This document shows positions 1-13,600 of a stretch of DNA of 64,000 nucleotides, piece after piece. The stretch comes from Xanthostigma xanthostigma (lineage: Eukaryota > Arthropoda > Insecta > Raphidioptera > Raphidiidae): positions 31,280,001-31,344,000 of the forward strand of contig OY754466.1 of assembly GCA_963575645.1 (NCBI GenBank), in the 5' to 3' direction. The notes beneath the pieces are model-generated. The model made no database searches and was not told the origin of the DNA. It saw only the letters and a list, made by a program, of their open reading frames with translations. Every line of letters begins with the position of its first letter. Position 1 is the stretch's first letter. Both the position numbers and the translations under genes were made by a program.

Positions 1-165
1 CGCATACAAGCAGTTTTTACATGCTTTATGACAATTAAGTGCAAATGAGTCCTTATAGGCAAAATTGCTTTATTTCATGAAGGTAAGTCTATTTACACTA
101 TAACATTCAGGTTTGGATCATTCTCTCATAAGAAAATGCAAACTGCATATTGACCATTATTTTAA
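1..165 (+). repeat. Reference satellite monomer (165 bp)
   Basis: This is one full unit in the phase used here, beginning CGCATAC and ending in TTTTAA just before the next CGCATAC at 166. It contains three short dyads: AAGCA and TGCTT flanking GTTTTTACA, GCAA and TTGC around AA, and ATGCA and TGCAT around AAC. It carries one AGGTAAGT on the + strand and one AATAAA on the - strand (TTTATT on +). The length is a multiple of three (55 codons), so any reading frame repeats in phase from unit to unit, yet stops recur in the frames and no long ORF results. The size is close to the DNA length held by one nucleosome with linker histone (known for satellites in general; any role here is inferred). Confidence 0.93.
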
Positions 166-992
166 CGCATACAAGCAGTTTTTACATGCTTAATGACAAT
201 TAGGTGCAAATGAGTCCTTATAGGCAAAATCGCTTTATTTCATGAAAGGTAAGTCTATTTACACTATAACATTCAGGTTTGGATCATTCTCTCATAAGAA
301 AATGCAAACTGCATATTAACCATTATTTTAACGCATACAAGCTGTTTTTACATGCTTTATGACAATTAGGTGCAAATGAGTCCTTATAGGCAAAATTGCT
401 TTATTTCATGAGGGTTAGTCTATTTACACTATAACATTTAGGTTTGGATCATTCTCTCATAAGAAAATGCAAACTGCATATTTACTATCATTTTAACGCA
501 TACAAGCAGTTTTTACATGCTTTATGACAATTAAGTGCAAATGAGTCCTTATAGGCAAAATTGCTTTATTTCATGAAGGTAAGTCTATTTACACTATAAC
601 ATTCAGGTTTGGATCATTCTCTCATAAGAAAATGCAAACTGCATATTAACCATTATTTTAACGCATACAAGCAGTTTTTACAAGCTTTATGACAATTAGG
701 TGCAAATGAGTCCTTATAGGCAAAATTGCTTTATTTCATGAGGGTTAGTCTATTTACACTATAACATTTAGGTTTGGATCATTCTTTCATAAGAAAATGC
801 AAACTGCATATTTACTATCATTTTAACGCATACAAGCAGTTTTTACATGCTTTATGACTATTAGGGGCAAATGAGTCCTTATAGGCAAAATTGCTTTATT
901 TCATGAAGGTTAGTCTATTTACACTATAACATTCAGGTTTGGATCATTCTCTCATAAGAAAATGCAAACTGCATATTAACCATTTTTTTTAA

Positions 993-1157
993 CGCTGACA
1001 AGCAATTTTTACATGCTTTATGACAATTAGAAGCAAATGAGTCTTTATAGGCAAAATTGCTTTATTTCATGAAGGTAAGTCTATTTACACTATAACATTC
1101 AGGTTTGGATCATTCTCTCATAAGAAAATGTAAACTGCATATTAACCATTATTTTAA
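993..1157 (+). repeat. Monomer sub-family example: T8 / CGCTGAC / AGAAGC type
   Basis: This unit follows a T8 run (ACCATTTTTTTTAACG, in place of ACCATTATTTTAACG) and carries CGCTGAC in place of CGCATAC, AAGCAATTTTTAC, AATTAGAAGC and GAGTCTTTATAGG. The same set of changes recurs together near 2642, 3800, 13870, 18165, 19812, 24600, 26255, 27410 and 29060, and with CAAACAATTTTT at 13042, 17340 and 23774. It is nearly always followed by a unit containing AAAATGTAAAC and then by the CACGAC type, so it is a good marker for HOR phase. Confidence 0.85.
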
Positions 1158-1322
1158 CGCAGACAAGCAGTTTTTACATGCTTCACGACAATTGCGTGCA
1201 AATGAGTCCTTATAGGCAAAATTGCTTTATTTTACAAAGGTAAGTCTATTTACATTATAACATTCAGGTTTGGATCATTCTCTCATAAGAAAATGCAAAC
1301 TGCATATTGACCATTATTTTAA
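1158..1322 (+). repeat. Monomer sub-family example: TTCACGACAATTGCG type
   Basis: This unit carries GCTTCACGAC, AATTGCGTGC and TTTTACAAAGG where the commonest units have GCTTTATGAC, AATTAGGGGC and TTTCATGAAGG. The three changes are spread over about 70 bp but occur together in dozens of copies (for example near 1670, 2830, 3980, 7780, 9430, 11080, 20320, 24790), which shows they are inherited as a block. A few copies break the linkage (around 34365-34420 and 22650), which points to recombination or gene conversion between units. Confidence 0.85.
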
Positions 1323-2809
1323 CGCATACAAGCAGTTTTTACATGCTTAATGACAATTAGGTGCAAATGAGTCCTTATAGGCAAAATCGCTTTATTTCAT
1401 GAAAGGTAAGTCTATTTACACTATAACATTCAGGTTTAGATCTTTATCTCATAAGAAAATGCAAACTGCATATTAACCATTATTTAAACGCAGACAAGCA
1501 GTTTTTACATGCTTTACGACAATTAGGTGCAAATGAGTCTTTATAAGCAAAATTGCTTTATTTCATGAGGGTAAGTCTATCTACACTATAACATTCAGGT
1601 TTGGATCATTCTCTCATAAGAAAATGCAAACTGCATATTTACTATCATTTTCACGCAGACAAGCAGTTTTTACATGCTTCACGACAATTGCGTGCAAATG
1701 AGTCCTTATAGGCAAAATTGCTTTATTTTACAAAGGTAAGTCTATTTACACTATAACATTCAGGGTTAATTTATTCTCTCATAAGAAAATGCAAACTGCT
1801 TATTAACCATTATTTTAACGCATACAAGCAGTTTTTACATGCTTTATGACAATTAGGGGCAAATAAGTCCTTATAGGCAAAATTGCTTTATTTTATGAAG
1901 GTAAGTCTATTTACACTATAACATTCAGGTTTGGATCATTCTCTCATAAGAAAATGCAAACTGCATATTAACCATTATTTTAACGCATACAAGCTGTTTT
2001 TACATGCTTTATGACAATTAGGTGCAAATGAGTCCTTATAGGCTAAATTGCTTTATTTCATGAGGGTTAGTCTATTTACACTATAACATTTAGGTTTGGA
2101 TCATTCTCTCATAAGAAAATGCAAACTGCATATTTACTATCATTTTAACGCATACAAGCAGTTTTTACATGCTTTATGACAATTAAGTACAAATGAGTCC
2201 TTATAGGCAAAATTGCTTTATTTCATGAAGGTAAGTCTATTTACACTATAACATTCAGGTTTGGATCATTCTCTCATAAGAAAATGCAAACTGCATATTA
2301 ACCATTATTTAAACGCAGACAAGCAGTTTTTAAATGCTTTACGACAATTAGGTGCAAATGAGTCTTTATAAGCAAAATTGCTTTATTTCATGAGGGTAAG
2401 TCTATCTACACTATAACATTCAGGTTTGGATCATTCTTTCATAAGAAAATGCAAACTGCATATTTACTATCATTTTAACGCATACAAGCAGTTTTTACAT
2501 GCTTTATGACTATTAGGGGCAAATGAGTCCTTATAGGCAAAATTGCTTTATTTCATGAAGGTTAGTCTATTTACACTATAACATTCAGGTTTGGATCATT
2601 CTCTCATAAGAAAATGCAAACTGCATATTAACCATTTTTTTTAACGCTGACAAGCAATTTTTACATGCTTTATGACAATTAGAAGCAAATGAGTCTTTAT
2701 AGGCAAAATTGCTTTATTTCATGAAGGTAAGTCTATTTACACTATAACATTCAGGTTTGGATCATTCTCTCATAAGAAAATGTAAACTGCATATTAACCA
2801 TTATTTTAA

Positions 2810-5235
2810 CGCAGACAAGCAGTTTTTACATGCTTCACGACAATTGCGTGCAAATGAGTCCTTATAGGCAAAATTGCTTTATTTTACAAAGGTAAGTCTA
2901 TTTACATTATAACATTCAGGTTTGGATCATTCTCTCATAAGAAAATGCAAACTGCATATTGACCATTATTTTAACGCATACAAGCAGTTTTTACATGCTT
3001 AATGACAATTAGGTGCAAATGAGTCCTTATAGGCAAAATCGCTTTATTTCATGAAAGGTAAGTCTATTTACACTATAACATTCAGGTTTGGATCATTCTC
3101 TCATAAGAAAATGCAAACTGCATATTAACCATTATTTTAACGCATACAAGCTGTTTTTACATGCTTTATGACAATTAGGTGCAAATGAGTCCTTATAGGC
3201 AAAATTGCTTTATTTCATGAGGGTTAGTCTATTTACACTATAACATTTAGGTTTGGATCATTCTCTCATAAGAAAATGCAAACTGCATATTTACTATCAT
3301 TTTAACGCATACAAGCAGTTTTTACATGCTTTATGACAATTAAGTGCAAATGAGTCCTTATAGGCAAAATTGCTTTATTTCATGAAGGTAAGTCTATTTA
3401 CACTATAACATTCAGGTTTGGATCATTCTCTCATAAGAAAATGCAAACTGCATATTAACCATTATTTTAACGCATACAAGCAGTTTTTACAAGCTTTATG
3501 ACAATTAGGTGCAAATGAGTCCTTATAGGCAAAATTGCTTTATTTCATGAGGGTTAGTCTATTTACACTATAACATTTAGGTTTGGATCATTCTTTCATA
3601 AGAAAATGCAAACTGCATATTTACTATCATTTTAACGCATACAAGCAGTTTTTACATGCTTTATGACTATTAGGGGCAAATGAGTCCTTATAGGCAAAAT
3701 TGCTTTATTTCATGAAGGTTAGTCTATTTACACTATAACATTCAGGTTTGGATCATTCTCTCATAAGAAAATGCAAACTGCATATTAACCATTTTTTTTA
3801 ACGCTGACAAGCAATTTTTACATGCTTTATGACAATTAGAAGCAAATGAGTCTTTATAGGCAAAATTGCTTTATTTCATGAAGGTAAGTCTATTTACACT
3901 ATAACATTCAGGTTTGGATCATTCTCTCATAAGAAAATGTAAACTGCATATTAACCATTATTTTAACGCAGACAAGCAGTTTTTACATGCTTCACGACAA
4001 TTGCGTGCAAATGAGTCCTTATAGGCAAAATTGCTTTATTTTACAAAGGTAAGTCTATTTACATTATAACATTCAGGTTTGGATCATTCTCTCATAAGAA
4101 AATGCAAACTGCATATTGACCATTATTTTAACGCATACAAGCAGTTTTTACATGCTTAATGACAATTAGGTGCAAATGAATCCTTATAGGCAAAATCGCT
4201 TTATTTCATGAAAGGTAAGTCTATTTACACTATAACATTCAGGTTTAGATCTTTATCTCATAAGAAAATGCAAACTGCATATTAACCATTATTTAAACGC
4301 AGACAAGCAGTTTTTACATGCTTTACGACAATTAGGTGCAAATGAGTCTTTATAAGCAAAATTGCTTTATTTCATGAGGGTAAGTCTATCTACACTATAA
4401 CATTCAGGTTTGGATCATTCTCTCATAAGAAAATGCAAACTGCATATTTACTATCATTTTCACGCAGACAAGCAGTTTTTACATGCTTTATGACAATTAA
4501 GTGCAAATGAGTCCTTATAGACAAAATTGCTTTATTTCATGAAGGTAAGTCTATTTACACTATAACATTCAGGGTTAATTTATTCTCTCATAAGAAAATG
4601 CAAACTGCTTATTAACCATTATTTTAACGCATACAAGCAGTTTTTACATGCTTTATGACAATTAGGGGCAAATAAGTCCTTATAGACAAAATTGCTTTAT
4701 TTTATGAAGGTAAGTCTATTTACACTATAACATTCAGGTTTGGATCATTCTCTCATAAGAAAATGCAAACTGCATATTAACCATTATTTTAACGCATACA
4801 AGCTGTTTTTACATGCTTTATGACAATTAGGTGCAAATGAGTCCTTATAGGCAAAATTGCTTTATTTCATGAGGGTTAGTCTATTTACACTATAACATTT
4901 AGGTTTGGATCATTCTCTCATAAGAAAATGCAAACTGCATATTTACTATCATTTTAACGCATACAAGCAGTTTTTACATGCTTTATGACAATTAAGTGCA
5001 AATGAGTCCTTATAGACAAAATTGCTTTATTTCATGAAGGTAAGTCTATTTACACTATAACATTCAGGTTTGGATCATTCTCTCATAAGAAAATGCAAAC
5101 TGCATATTAACCATTATTTAAACGCAGACAAGCAGTTTTTAAATGCTTTACGACAATTAGGTGCAAATGAGTCTTTATAAGCAAAATTGCTTTATTTCAT
5201 GAGGGTAAGTCTATCTACACTATAACATTCAGGTT
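2810..5235 (+). repeat. 17-monomer HOR, copy 2 (partial)
   Basis: This is collinear with copy 1 at an offset of about 2,809 bp up to about 5235. There the first copy continues with CATTCTTTCATAAG, while this one has CATTCTCTCATAAGAAACTGC and runs into a different block. Local differences exist: the unit near 4470 has TATGACAATTAAGTGC where copy 1 has CACGACAATTGCGTGC, and TATAGACAAAATTG appears at about 4515, 4680 and 5010 in place of TATAGGCAAAATTG. These point to conversion of single monomers after the duplication. Confidence 0.78.
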
Positions 5236-7125
5236 TGGATCATTCTCTCATAAGAAACTGCAAACTGCATATTAACCATTATTTTAACGCATACAAGCAG
5301 TTTTTACATGCTTTATGACAATTAGGGGCAAATAAGTCCTTATAGGCAAAATTGCTTTATTTCATGAAGGTTAGTCTATTTACACTATAACATTCAGGTT
5401 TGGATTATTCTCTCATAAGAAAATGCAAACTGCATATTAACCATTATTTTAACGCAGACAAGCAGTTTTTACATGCTTTACGACAATTAGGTGCAAATGA
5501 GTCCTTATAGGCGAAATTGCTTTATTTCACAAAGGTAAGTTTACTTACACTATTACATTCAGGTTTGGATCATTCTCTCACAAGAAAATGCAAACTGCAT
5601 ATTAACTATTATTTTAACGCATACAAGCAGTTTTTACATGCTTTATGACAATTAGGGGCAAATGGGTCCTTATAGGCAAAATTGCTTTATTTCATGAAGG
5701 TTAGTCTATTTTCACTATAACATTCAGGTTTGGATTGTTCTCTCATAAGAAAATGCAAACTGCATATTGTCCATTATTTTAACGCATACAAGCAGTTTTT
5801 ACATGCTTTATGACAATTAGGGGATAATGAGTCCTTATAGGCAAAATTGCTTTATTTTACAAAGGTAAGTCTATTTTCACCATAACATTCAGGTTTTGAT
5901 CATTCTCTCATAAGAAAATGCAAACTGCATATTATACATTATTTTAACGCATACAAGCAGTTTTTACATGCTTTATGACAATTAGGGGCAAAAGAGTCCT
6001 TATAGGCAAAATTGCTTTATTTCATGAATGTAAGTCTATTTACACTATAACAAACAGGTTTGGATCATTCTCTCATAAGAAAATGCAAACTGCATATTAA
6101 CCATTTTTTTAACGCTGACAAGCAGTTTTTACACGCTTTATGACAATTAGAAGCAAATGAGTCTTTATAGGCAAAATTGCTTTATTTCATAAGGTAAGTC
6201 TATTTACACTATAACATTCAGGTTTGGATCATTCTCTCATAAGAAAATGTAAACTGCATATTAACCATTATTTCAACGCAGACAAGCAGTTTTTACATGG
6301 TTTACGACAATTAGGTGCAAATGAGTCCTTATAGGCGAAATTGCTTTATTTCACAAAGGAAAGTCTACTTTCACTATAACATTCAGGTTTGGATCGTTCT
6401 CTCATAAGAAAATGCAAACTGCATATTAACCATTATTTTAACGCATACAAGCAGTTTTTACATGCTTTATGACAATTAGGGGCAAATGGGTCCTTTTGGC
6501 AAAATTGCTTTATTTCATAAAGGTTAGTCTATTTTCACTATAACATTCAGGTTTGGATCGTTCTCTCATAAGAAAATGCAAACTGCAAATTATCCATTAT
6601 TTTAACGCATACAAGCAGTTTTTACATGCTTTATGACAATTAGGGGATAATGAGTCCTTATAGGCAAAATTGCTTTATTTTACAAAGGTAAGTCTATTTT
6701 CACTATAACATTCAGGTTTGGATCATTCTCTCATAAGAAAATGCAAACTGCATATTATACTTTATTTTAACGCATACAAGCAGTTTTTACATGCTTTATG
6801 ACAATTAGGGGCAAATGAGTCCTTATAGGCAAAATTGCTTTATTTCATGTAGGTAAGTCTATTTTCACTATAACATTCAGGTTTGGATCGTTCTCTCATA
6901 AGAAAATGCAAACTGCATATTAACCATTATTTTAACGCATACAAGCAGTTTTTACATGCTTTATGACAATTAGGGGCAAATGAGTCCTTATAGGCAAAAT
7001 TGCTTTATTTCATGTAGGTAAGTCTATTTTCACTATAACATTCAGGTTTGGATCGTTCTCTCATAAGAAAATGCAAACTGCATATTAACTATTATTTTAA
7101 CCCTGACAAGCAGTTTTTACATGCT
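5236..7125 (+). repeat. Marker block with CTATTACATTC, GATTGTTC, CCATAAC and AACAAACAGG monomers
   Basis: A run of rare variants occurs here in fixed order: AAGAAACTGC (5255), TTACTTACACTATTAC (5551), TGGATTGTTC (about 5732), CACCATAACATTC with GGTTTTGATC (5880), TATAACAAACAGG (6049) and TTCATAAGGTAAG (about 6186). GGGGATAATGAG and TTTTCACTATAAC variants are also concentrated here. The same ordered set recurs near 22250-23550, 30510-31620 and 60730-63190, and in reverse order on the - strand at 37800-39120. I treat it as the tail part of a multi-kb superblock. Confidence 0.85.
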
Positions 7126-7739
7126 TTACGACAATTAGGTGCAAATGAGTCCTTATAGGCAAAATTGCTTTATTTTATGAAGGTTAGTCTATTTACACTA
7201 TAACATTCAGGTTTGGATTATTCTCTCATAAGAAAATGCAAACTGCATATTAACCATTATTTTAACGCAGACAAGCAGTTTTTACATGCTTTACGACAAT
7301 TAGGTGCAAATGAGTCCTTATAGGCGAAATTGCTTTATTTCACAAAGGTAAGTTTACTTACACTATAACATTCAGGTTTGGATCATTCTCTCATAAGAAA
7401 ATGCAAACTGCATATTTACTATCATTTTAACGCATACAAGCAGTTTTTACATGCTTTATGACAATTAGGGGCAAATGAGTCCTTATAGGCAAAATTGCTT
7501 TATTTCATTAAGGTAAGTCTATTTACACTATAACATTCAGGTTTGGATCATTCTCTCATAAGAAAATGCAAACTGCATATTAACTATTATTTTAACGCTG
7601 ACAAGCAGTTTTTACAAGCTTTACGACAATTAGGTGCAAATGAGTCCTTATAGGCAAAATTACTTGATTTCATTAAGGTAAGTCTATTTACACTATAACA
7701 TTTAGGTTTGGATCATTCTCTCATAAGAAAATGCAAACT

Positions 7740-9389
7740 GCATATTAACCATTATTTTAACGCAGACAAGCAGTTTTTACATGCTTCACGACAATTGCGT
7801 TCAAATGAGTCCTTATAGGCAAAATTGCTTTATTTTACAAAGGTAAGTCTATTTACACTATAACATTCAGGTTTGGATCATTCTCTCATAAGAAAATGCA
7901 AACTGCATATTAACCATTATTTTAACGCATACAAGCAGTTTTTATATGCTTTATGACAATTAGGGGCAAATGAGTCCTTATAGGCAAAATTGCTTTATTT
8001 CATGAAGGGTAAGTCTATTTACACTAAAACATTCAGGTTTGGATCTGTCTCTCATAAGAAAATGCAAACTGCATATTAACCATTATTTAAACGCAGACAA
8101 GCAGTTTTTACATGCTATACGACAATTAGGTGCAAATAAGTCTTTATAGGCAAAATTGCTTTATTTCATGAAGGTAAGTCTTATTACACTATAACATTCA
8201 GGTTTGGATCTTCTCTCATAAGAAAATGCAAACTGCATATTAACCATTATTTTAACGCAGACAAGCAGTTTTTACATGCTTTACGACAATTAGGTGCAAA
8301 TGAGTCCTTATAGGCAAAATTGCTTTATTTTACAAAGGTAAGTTTACTTAAACTATAACATTCAGGTTTGGATCATTCTCTCACAAGAAAATGCAAACTG
8401 CATATTAACCATTATTTTAACGCATACAAGCAGTTTTACATGCTTTATGACAATTAGGTGCAAATGAGTCCTTATAGGAAAAATTGCTTTATTTTATGAG
8501 GGTAAGTCTATTTACACTATAACATTCAGGTTTGCATCATTCTCTCATAAGAAAATGCAAACTGCATATTAACCATTTTTTTTAACGCATACAAGCAGTT
8601 TTTACAAGCTTTATGACAATTAGGTGCAAATGAGTCCTTTAGGCAAAATTGCTTTATTTCATGAGGGTTAGTCTATTTACACTATAACATTTAGGTTTGG
8701 ATCATTCTCTCATAAGAAAATGCAAACTGCATATTTACTATCATTTTAACGCATACAAGCAGTTTTTACATGCTTTATGACAATTAGGGGCAAATGAGTC
8801 CTTATAGGCAAAAATGCTTTATTTCATTAAGGTAAGTCTATTTACACTATAACATTCAGGTTTGGATCATTCTCTCATAAGAAAATGCAAACTGCATATT
8901 AACCATTATTTTAACGCTGACAAGCAGTTTTTACATGCTTTACGACAATTAGGTGCAAATGAGTCCTTATAGGCAAAATTGCTTTATTTCATTAAGATAA
9001 GTCTATTTACACTATAACATTTAGGTTTGGATCATTCTCTCATAAGAAAATGCAAACTGCATATTTACTATCATTTTAACGCATACAAGCAGTTTTTACA
9101 TGCTTTATGACAATTAGGTGCAAATGAGTCCTTATAGGCAAAATTGCTTTATTTCATGAGGGTAAGTCTATTTACACTATAACATTCAGGTTTGGATCAT
9201 TCTCTCTTAAGAAAATGCAAACTGCATATTTAATATCATTTTCACGCAGACAAGCAGTTTTCACATGTTTTACGACAATTAGGTGGAAATAAGTCCTTAA
9301 AGGCAAAATTGTTTTATTTCATTAAGGTAAGTCTATTTACACTATAACATTCAGGTTTGGATCATTCTCTCATAAGAAAATGCAAACTG
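7740..9389 (+). repeat. 10-monomer HOR (1,650 bp), copy 1
   Basis: ACAATTGCGTTCAAATG near 7790, the AGTTTACTTAAACTATAAC unit at 8341 and the TCTCACAAG unit just after it recur 1,650 bp downstream (AGTTTACTTAAAC again at 9991). One monomer (about 8566-8730, containing TTACAAGCTTTATG) is absent from the second copy, after which the offset falls to about 1,485 bp (CAAAAATGC near 8817 and 10297). This is a clear single-monomer insertion or deletion between sister HOR copies. Confidence 0.75.
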
Positions 9390-10680
9390 CATATTAACCA
9401 TTATTTTAACGCAGACAAGCAGTTTTTACATGCTTCACGACAATTGCGTTCAAATGAGTCCTTATAGGCAAAATTGCTTTATTTTACAAAGGTAAGTCTA
9501 TTTACACTATAACATTCAGGTTTAGATCATTCTCTCATAAGAAAATGCAAACTGCATATTAACCATTATTTTAACGCATACAAGCAGTTTTTATATGCTT
9601 TATGACAATAAGGGGCAAATGAGTCCTTATAGGCAAAATTGCTTTATTTCATGAAGGGTAAGTCTATTTACACTAAAACATTCAGGTTTGGATCTGTCTC
9701 TCATATAAAAATGCAAACTGCATATTAACCATTATTTAAACGCAGACAAGCAGTTTTTACATGCTATACGACAATTAGGTGCAAATAAGTCTTTATAGGC
9801 AAAATTGCTTTATTTCATGAGGGTAAGTCTTATTACACTATAATATTCAGGTTTGGATCATTCTCTCATAAGAAAATGCAAACTGCATATTAACCATTAT
9901 TTTAACGCAGACAAGCAGTTTTTACATGCTTCACGACAATTAGGTGCAAATGAGTCCTTATAGGCAAAATTGCTTTATTTTACAAAGGTAAGTTTACTTA
10001 AACTATAACATTCAGGTTTGGATCATTCTCTCACAAGAAAATGCAAACTGCATATTAACCATTATTTTAACGCATACAAGCAGTTTTACATGCTTAATGA
10101 CAATTAGGTGCAAATGAGTCCTTATAGGAAAAATTGCTTTATTTCATGAGGGTAAGTCTATTTACACTATAACATTCAGGTTTGGATCATTCTCTCATAA
10201 GAAAATGCAAACTGCATATTTACTATCATTTTAACGCATACAAGCAGTTTTTACATGCTTTATGACAATTAGGGGCAAATGAGTCCTTATAGGCAAAAAT
10301 GCTTTATTTCATTAAGGTAAGTCTATTTACACTATAACATTCAGGTTTGGATCATTCTCTCATAAGAAAATGCAAACTGCATATTAACCATTATTTTAAC
10401 GCTGACAAGCAGTTTTTACATGCTTTACGACAATTAGGTGCAAATGAGTCCTTATAGGCAAAATTGCTTTATTTCATTAAGATAAGTCTATTTACACTAT
10501 AACATTTAGGTTTGGATCATTCTCTCATAAGAAAATGCAAACTGCATATTTACTATCATTTTAACGCATACAAGCAGTTTTTACATGCTTTATGACAATT
10601 AGGTGCAAATGAGTCCTTATAGGCAAAATTGCTTTATTTCATGAGGGTAAGTCTATTTACACTATAACATTCAGGTTTGG
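9390..10680 (+). repeat. 10-monomer HOR, copy 2 (one monomer shorter)
   Basis: The collinear partner of 7740-9190. It keeps the order GCGTTC, CACTAAAACATTC with GATCTGTCTC, AGTTTACTTAAAC, TCTCACAAG, CAAAAATGC and TTAAGATAAG. It lacks one monomer present in copy 1 near 8566-8730. Its right part is also the start of the 4,293-bp tandem duplication, so two amplification events overlap here. Confidence 0.72.
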
Positions 10681-13600
10681 ATCATTCTCTCATAAGAAAA
10701 TGCAAACTGCATATTAACCATTATTTTAACGCATACAAGCAGTTTTACATGCTTTATGACAATTAAGGGCAAATGGGTCCTTATAGGCAAAATTGCTTTA
10801 TTTTATGAAGTTAAGTCTATTTACACTAAAACATTCAGGTTTGGATCTGTCTCTCATAAGAAAATGCAAACTGCATATTAACCATTTTTTTTAACGCTGA
10901 CAAGCAATTTTTACATGCTTTATGACAATTAGAAGCAAATGAGTCTTTATAGGCAAAATTTCTTTATTTCATGAAGGTAAGTCTATTTACACTATAACAT
11001 TCAGGTTTGGATCATTCTCTCATAAGAAAATGTAAACTGCATATTAACCATTATTTTAACGCAGACAAGCAGTTTTTACATGCTTCACGACAATTGCGTG
11101 CAAATGAGTCCTTATAGGCAAAATTGCTTTATTTTACAAAGGTAAGTCTATTTACACTATAACATTCAGGTTTGGATAATTCTCTCATAAGAAAATGCAA
11201 ACTGCATATTAACCATTATTTTACCGCTGACAAGCAGTTTTTACATGCTTTACGACAATTAGGTGCAAATGAGTCCTTATAGGCAAAAGTGCTTTATTTC
11301 ATGAGGGTAAGTCTATTTACACTATAACATTCAGGTTTGGATCATTCTCTCTTAAGAAAATGCAAACTGCATATTTAATATCATTTTCACGCAGACAAGC
11401 AGTTTTCACATGTTTTACGACAATTAGGTGGAAATAAGTCCTTAAAGGCAAAATTGTTTTTTTAATTTCACAAAGGTAAGTCTACTTTCACTATAACATT
11501 TGGGTTTGGATCATTCTTTCATAAGAAAATGCAAACTGCATATTAACCATTATTTTAACGCAGACAAGCAGTTTCTACATGCTTCACGACAATTGCGTTC
11601 AAATGAGTCCTTATAGGCAAAATTGCTTTATTTTACAAAGGTAAGTCTATTTACACTATAACATTCAGGTTTGGATCATTCTCTCATAAGAAAATGCAAA
11701 CTGCATATTAACCATTATTTTAACGCATACAAGCAGTTTTTATATGCTTTATGACAATTAGGGGCAAATGAGTCCTTATAGGCAAAATTGATTTATTTCA
11801 TTAAGGTAAGTCTATTTACACTATAACATTCAGGTTTGGATCATTCTCTCATAAGAAAATGCAAACTGCATATTAACCATTATTTTAACGCTGACAAGCA
11901 GTTTTTACATGCTTTACGACAATTAGGTGCAAATGAGTCCTTATAGGCAAAATTGCTTTATTTCATGAGGGTAAGTCTATTTACACTATAACATTCAGGT
12001 TTGGATCATTCTCTCATAAGAAAATGCAAACTGCATATTAACCATTATTTTAACGCATACAAGCAGTTTTACATGCTTTATGACAATTAAGGGCAAATGG
12101 GTCCTTATAGGCAAAATTGCTTTATTTTATGAAGGTAAGTCTATTTACACTAAAACATTCTGGTTTGGATCTGTCTCTCATAAGAAAATGCAAACTGCAT
12201 ATTAACCATTATTTAAACGCAGACAAGCAGTTTTTACATGCTTTACGACAATTAGGTGCAAATAAGTCTTTATAGGCAAAATTGCTTTATTTCATGAGGG
12301 TAAGTCTATTAACACTATAACATTCAGGTTTGGATCATTCTCTCATAAGAAAATGCAAACTGCATATTAACCATTATTTTAACGCAGACAAGCAGTTTTT
12401 ACATGCTTAACGACAATTAGGTGCAAATGAGTCCTTATAGGCAAAATTGCTTTATTTTACAAAGGTAAGTTTACTTAAACTATAACATTCAGGTTTGGAT
12501 CATTCTCTCATAAGAAAATGCAAACTGCATATTAACTATTATTTTAACGCATACAAGCAGTTTTACATGCTTTATGACAATTAAGGGCAAATAAGTCCTT
12601 ATAGGCAAAATTGCTTTATTTCATGAAGGTTAGTCTATTTACACTATAACATTCAGGTTTGGATTATTCTCTCATAAGAAAATGCAAACTGCATATTAAC
12701 CATTATTTTAACGCAGACAAGCAGTTTTTACATGCTTTACGACAATTAGGTGCAAATGAGTCCTTATAGGCGAAATTGCTTTATTTCACAAAGGTAAGTT
12801 TACTGACACTATAACATTCAGGTTTGGATCATTCTCTCACAAGAAAATGCAAACTGCATATTAACCATTATTTTAACGCATACAAGCAGTTTTACATGCT
12901 TTATGACAATTAGGTGCAAATGAGTCCTTATAGGAAAAATTGCTTTATTTCATGAGGGTAAGTCTATTTACACTATAACATTCAGGTTTGGATCATTCTC
13001 TCATAAGAAAATGCAAACTGCATATTAACCATTTTTTTTAACGCTGACAAACAATTTTTACATGCTTTATGACAATTAGAAGCAAATGAGTCTTTATAGG
13101 CAAAATTGCTTTATTTCATGAAGGTAAGTCTATTTACACTATAACATTCAGGTTTGGATCATTCTCTCATAAGAAAATGTAAACTGCATATTAACCATTA
13201 TTTTAACGCAGACAAGCAGTTTTTACATGCTTCACGACAATTGCGTGCAAATGAGTCCTTATAGGCAAAATTGCTTTATTCTACAAAGGTAAGTCTATTT
13301 ACACTATAACATTTAGGTTTTGATCATTTTTTCATAAGAAAATGCAATTTGCATATATACCATTATTTTAACGCATACAAGCAGTTTTTACATGCTTTAT
13401 GACAATAAGGGGCAAATGAGTCCTTATAGGCAAAATTGCTTCATTTCATGAAGGTAAGTCTATTTACACTATAACATTCAGGTTTGGATCATTCTCTCAT
13501 AAGAAAATGCAATTTGCATATTAACCATTATTTTAACGCATACAAGCAGTTTTTACAAGCTTTATGACAATTAGGTGCAAATGAGTCCTTATAGGCAAAA

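Larger units (their letters stand above)
1..2809 (+). repeat. 17-monomer HOR, copy 1 (~2,809 bp)
   Basis: Diagnostic monomers here recur about 2,809 bp later: CAAGCTGTTTTTAC (unit start 332 and 3141), TTACAAGCTTTATG (662 and 3471), GGTTTAGATCTTTATC (about 1435 and 4245) and CAGGGTTAATTTATTC (about 1763 and 4572). Within the unit there is an older 10-mer repeat: 332-1430 resembles 1984-3085 at an offset of about 1,650 bp. The true left edge of the copy is not visible because the window starts inside it. Confidence 0.8.
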
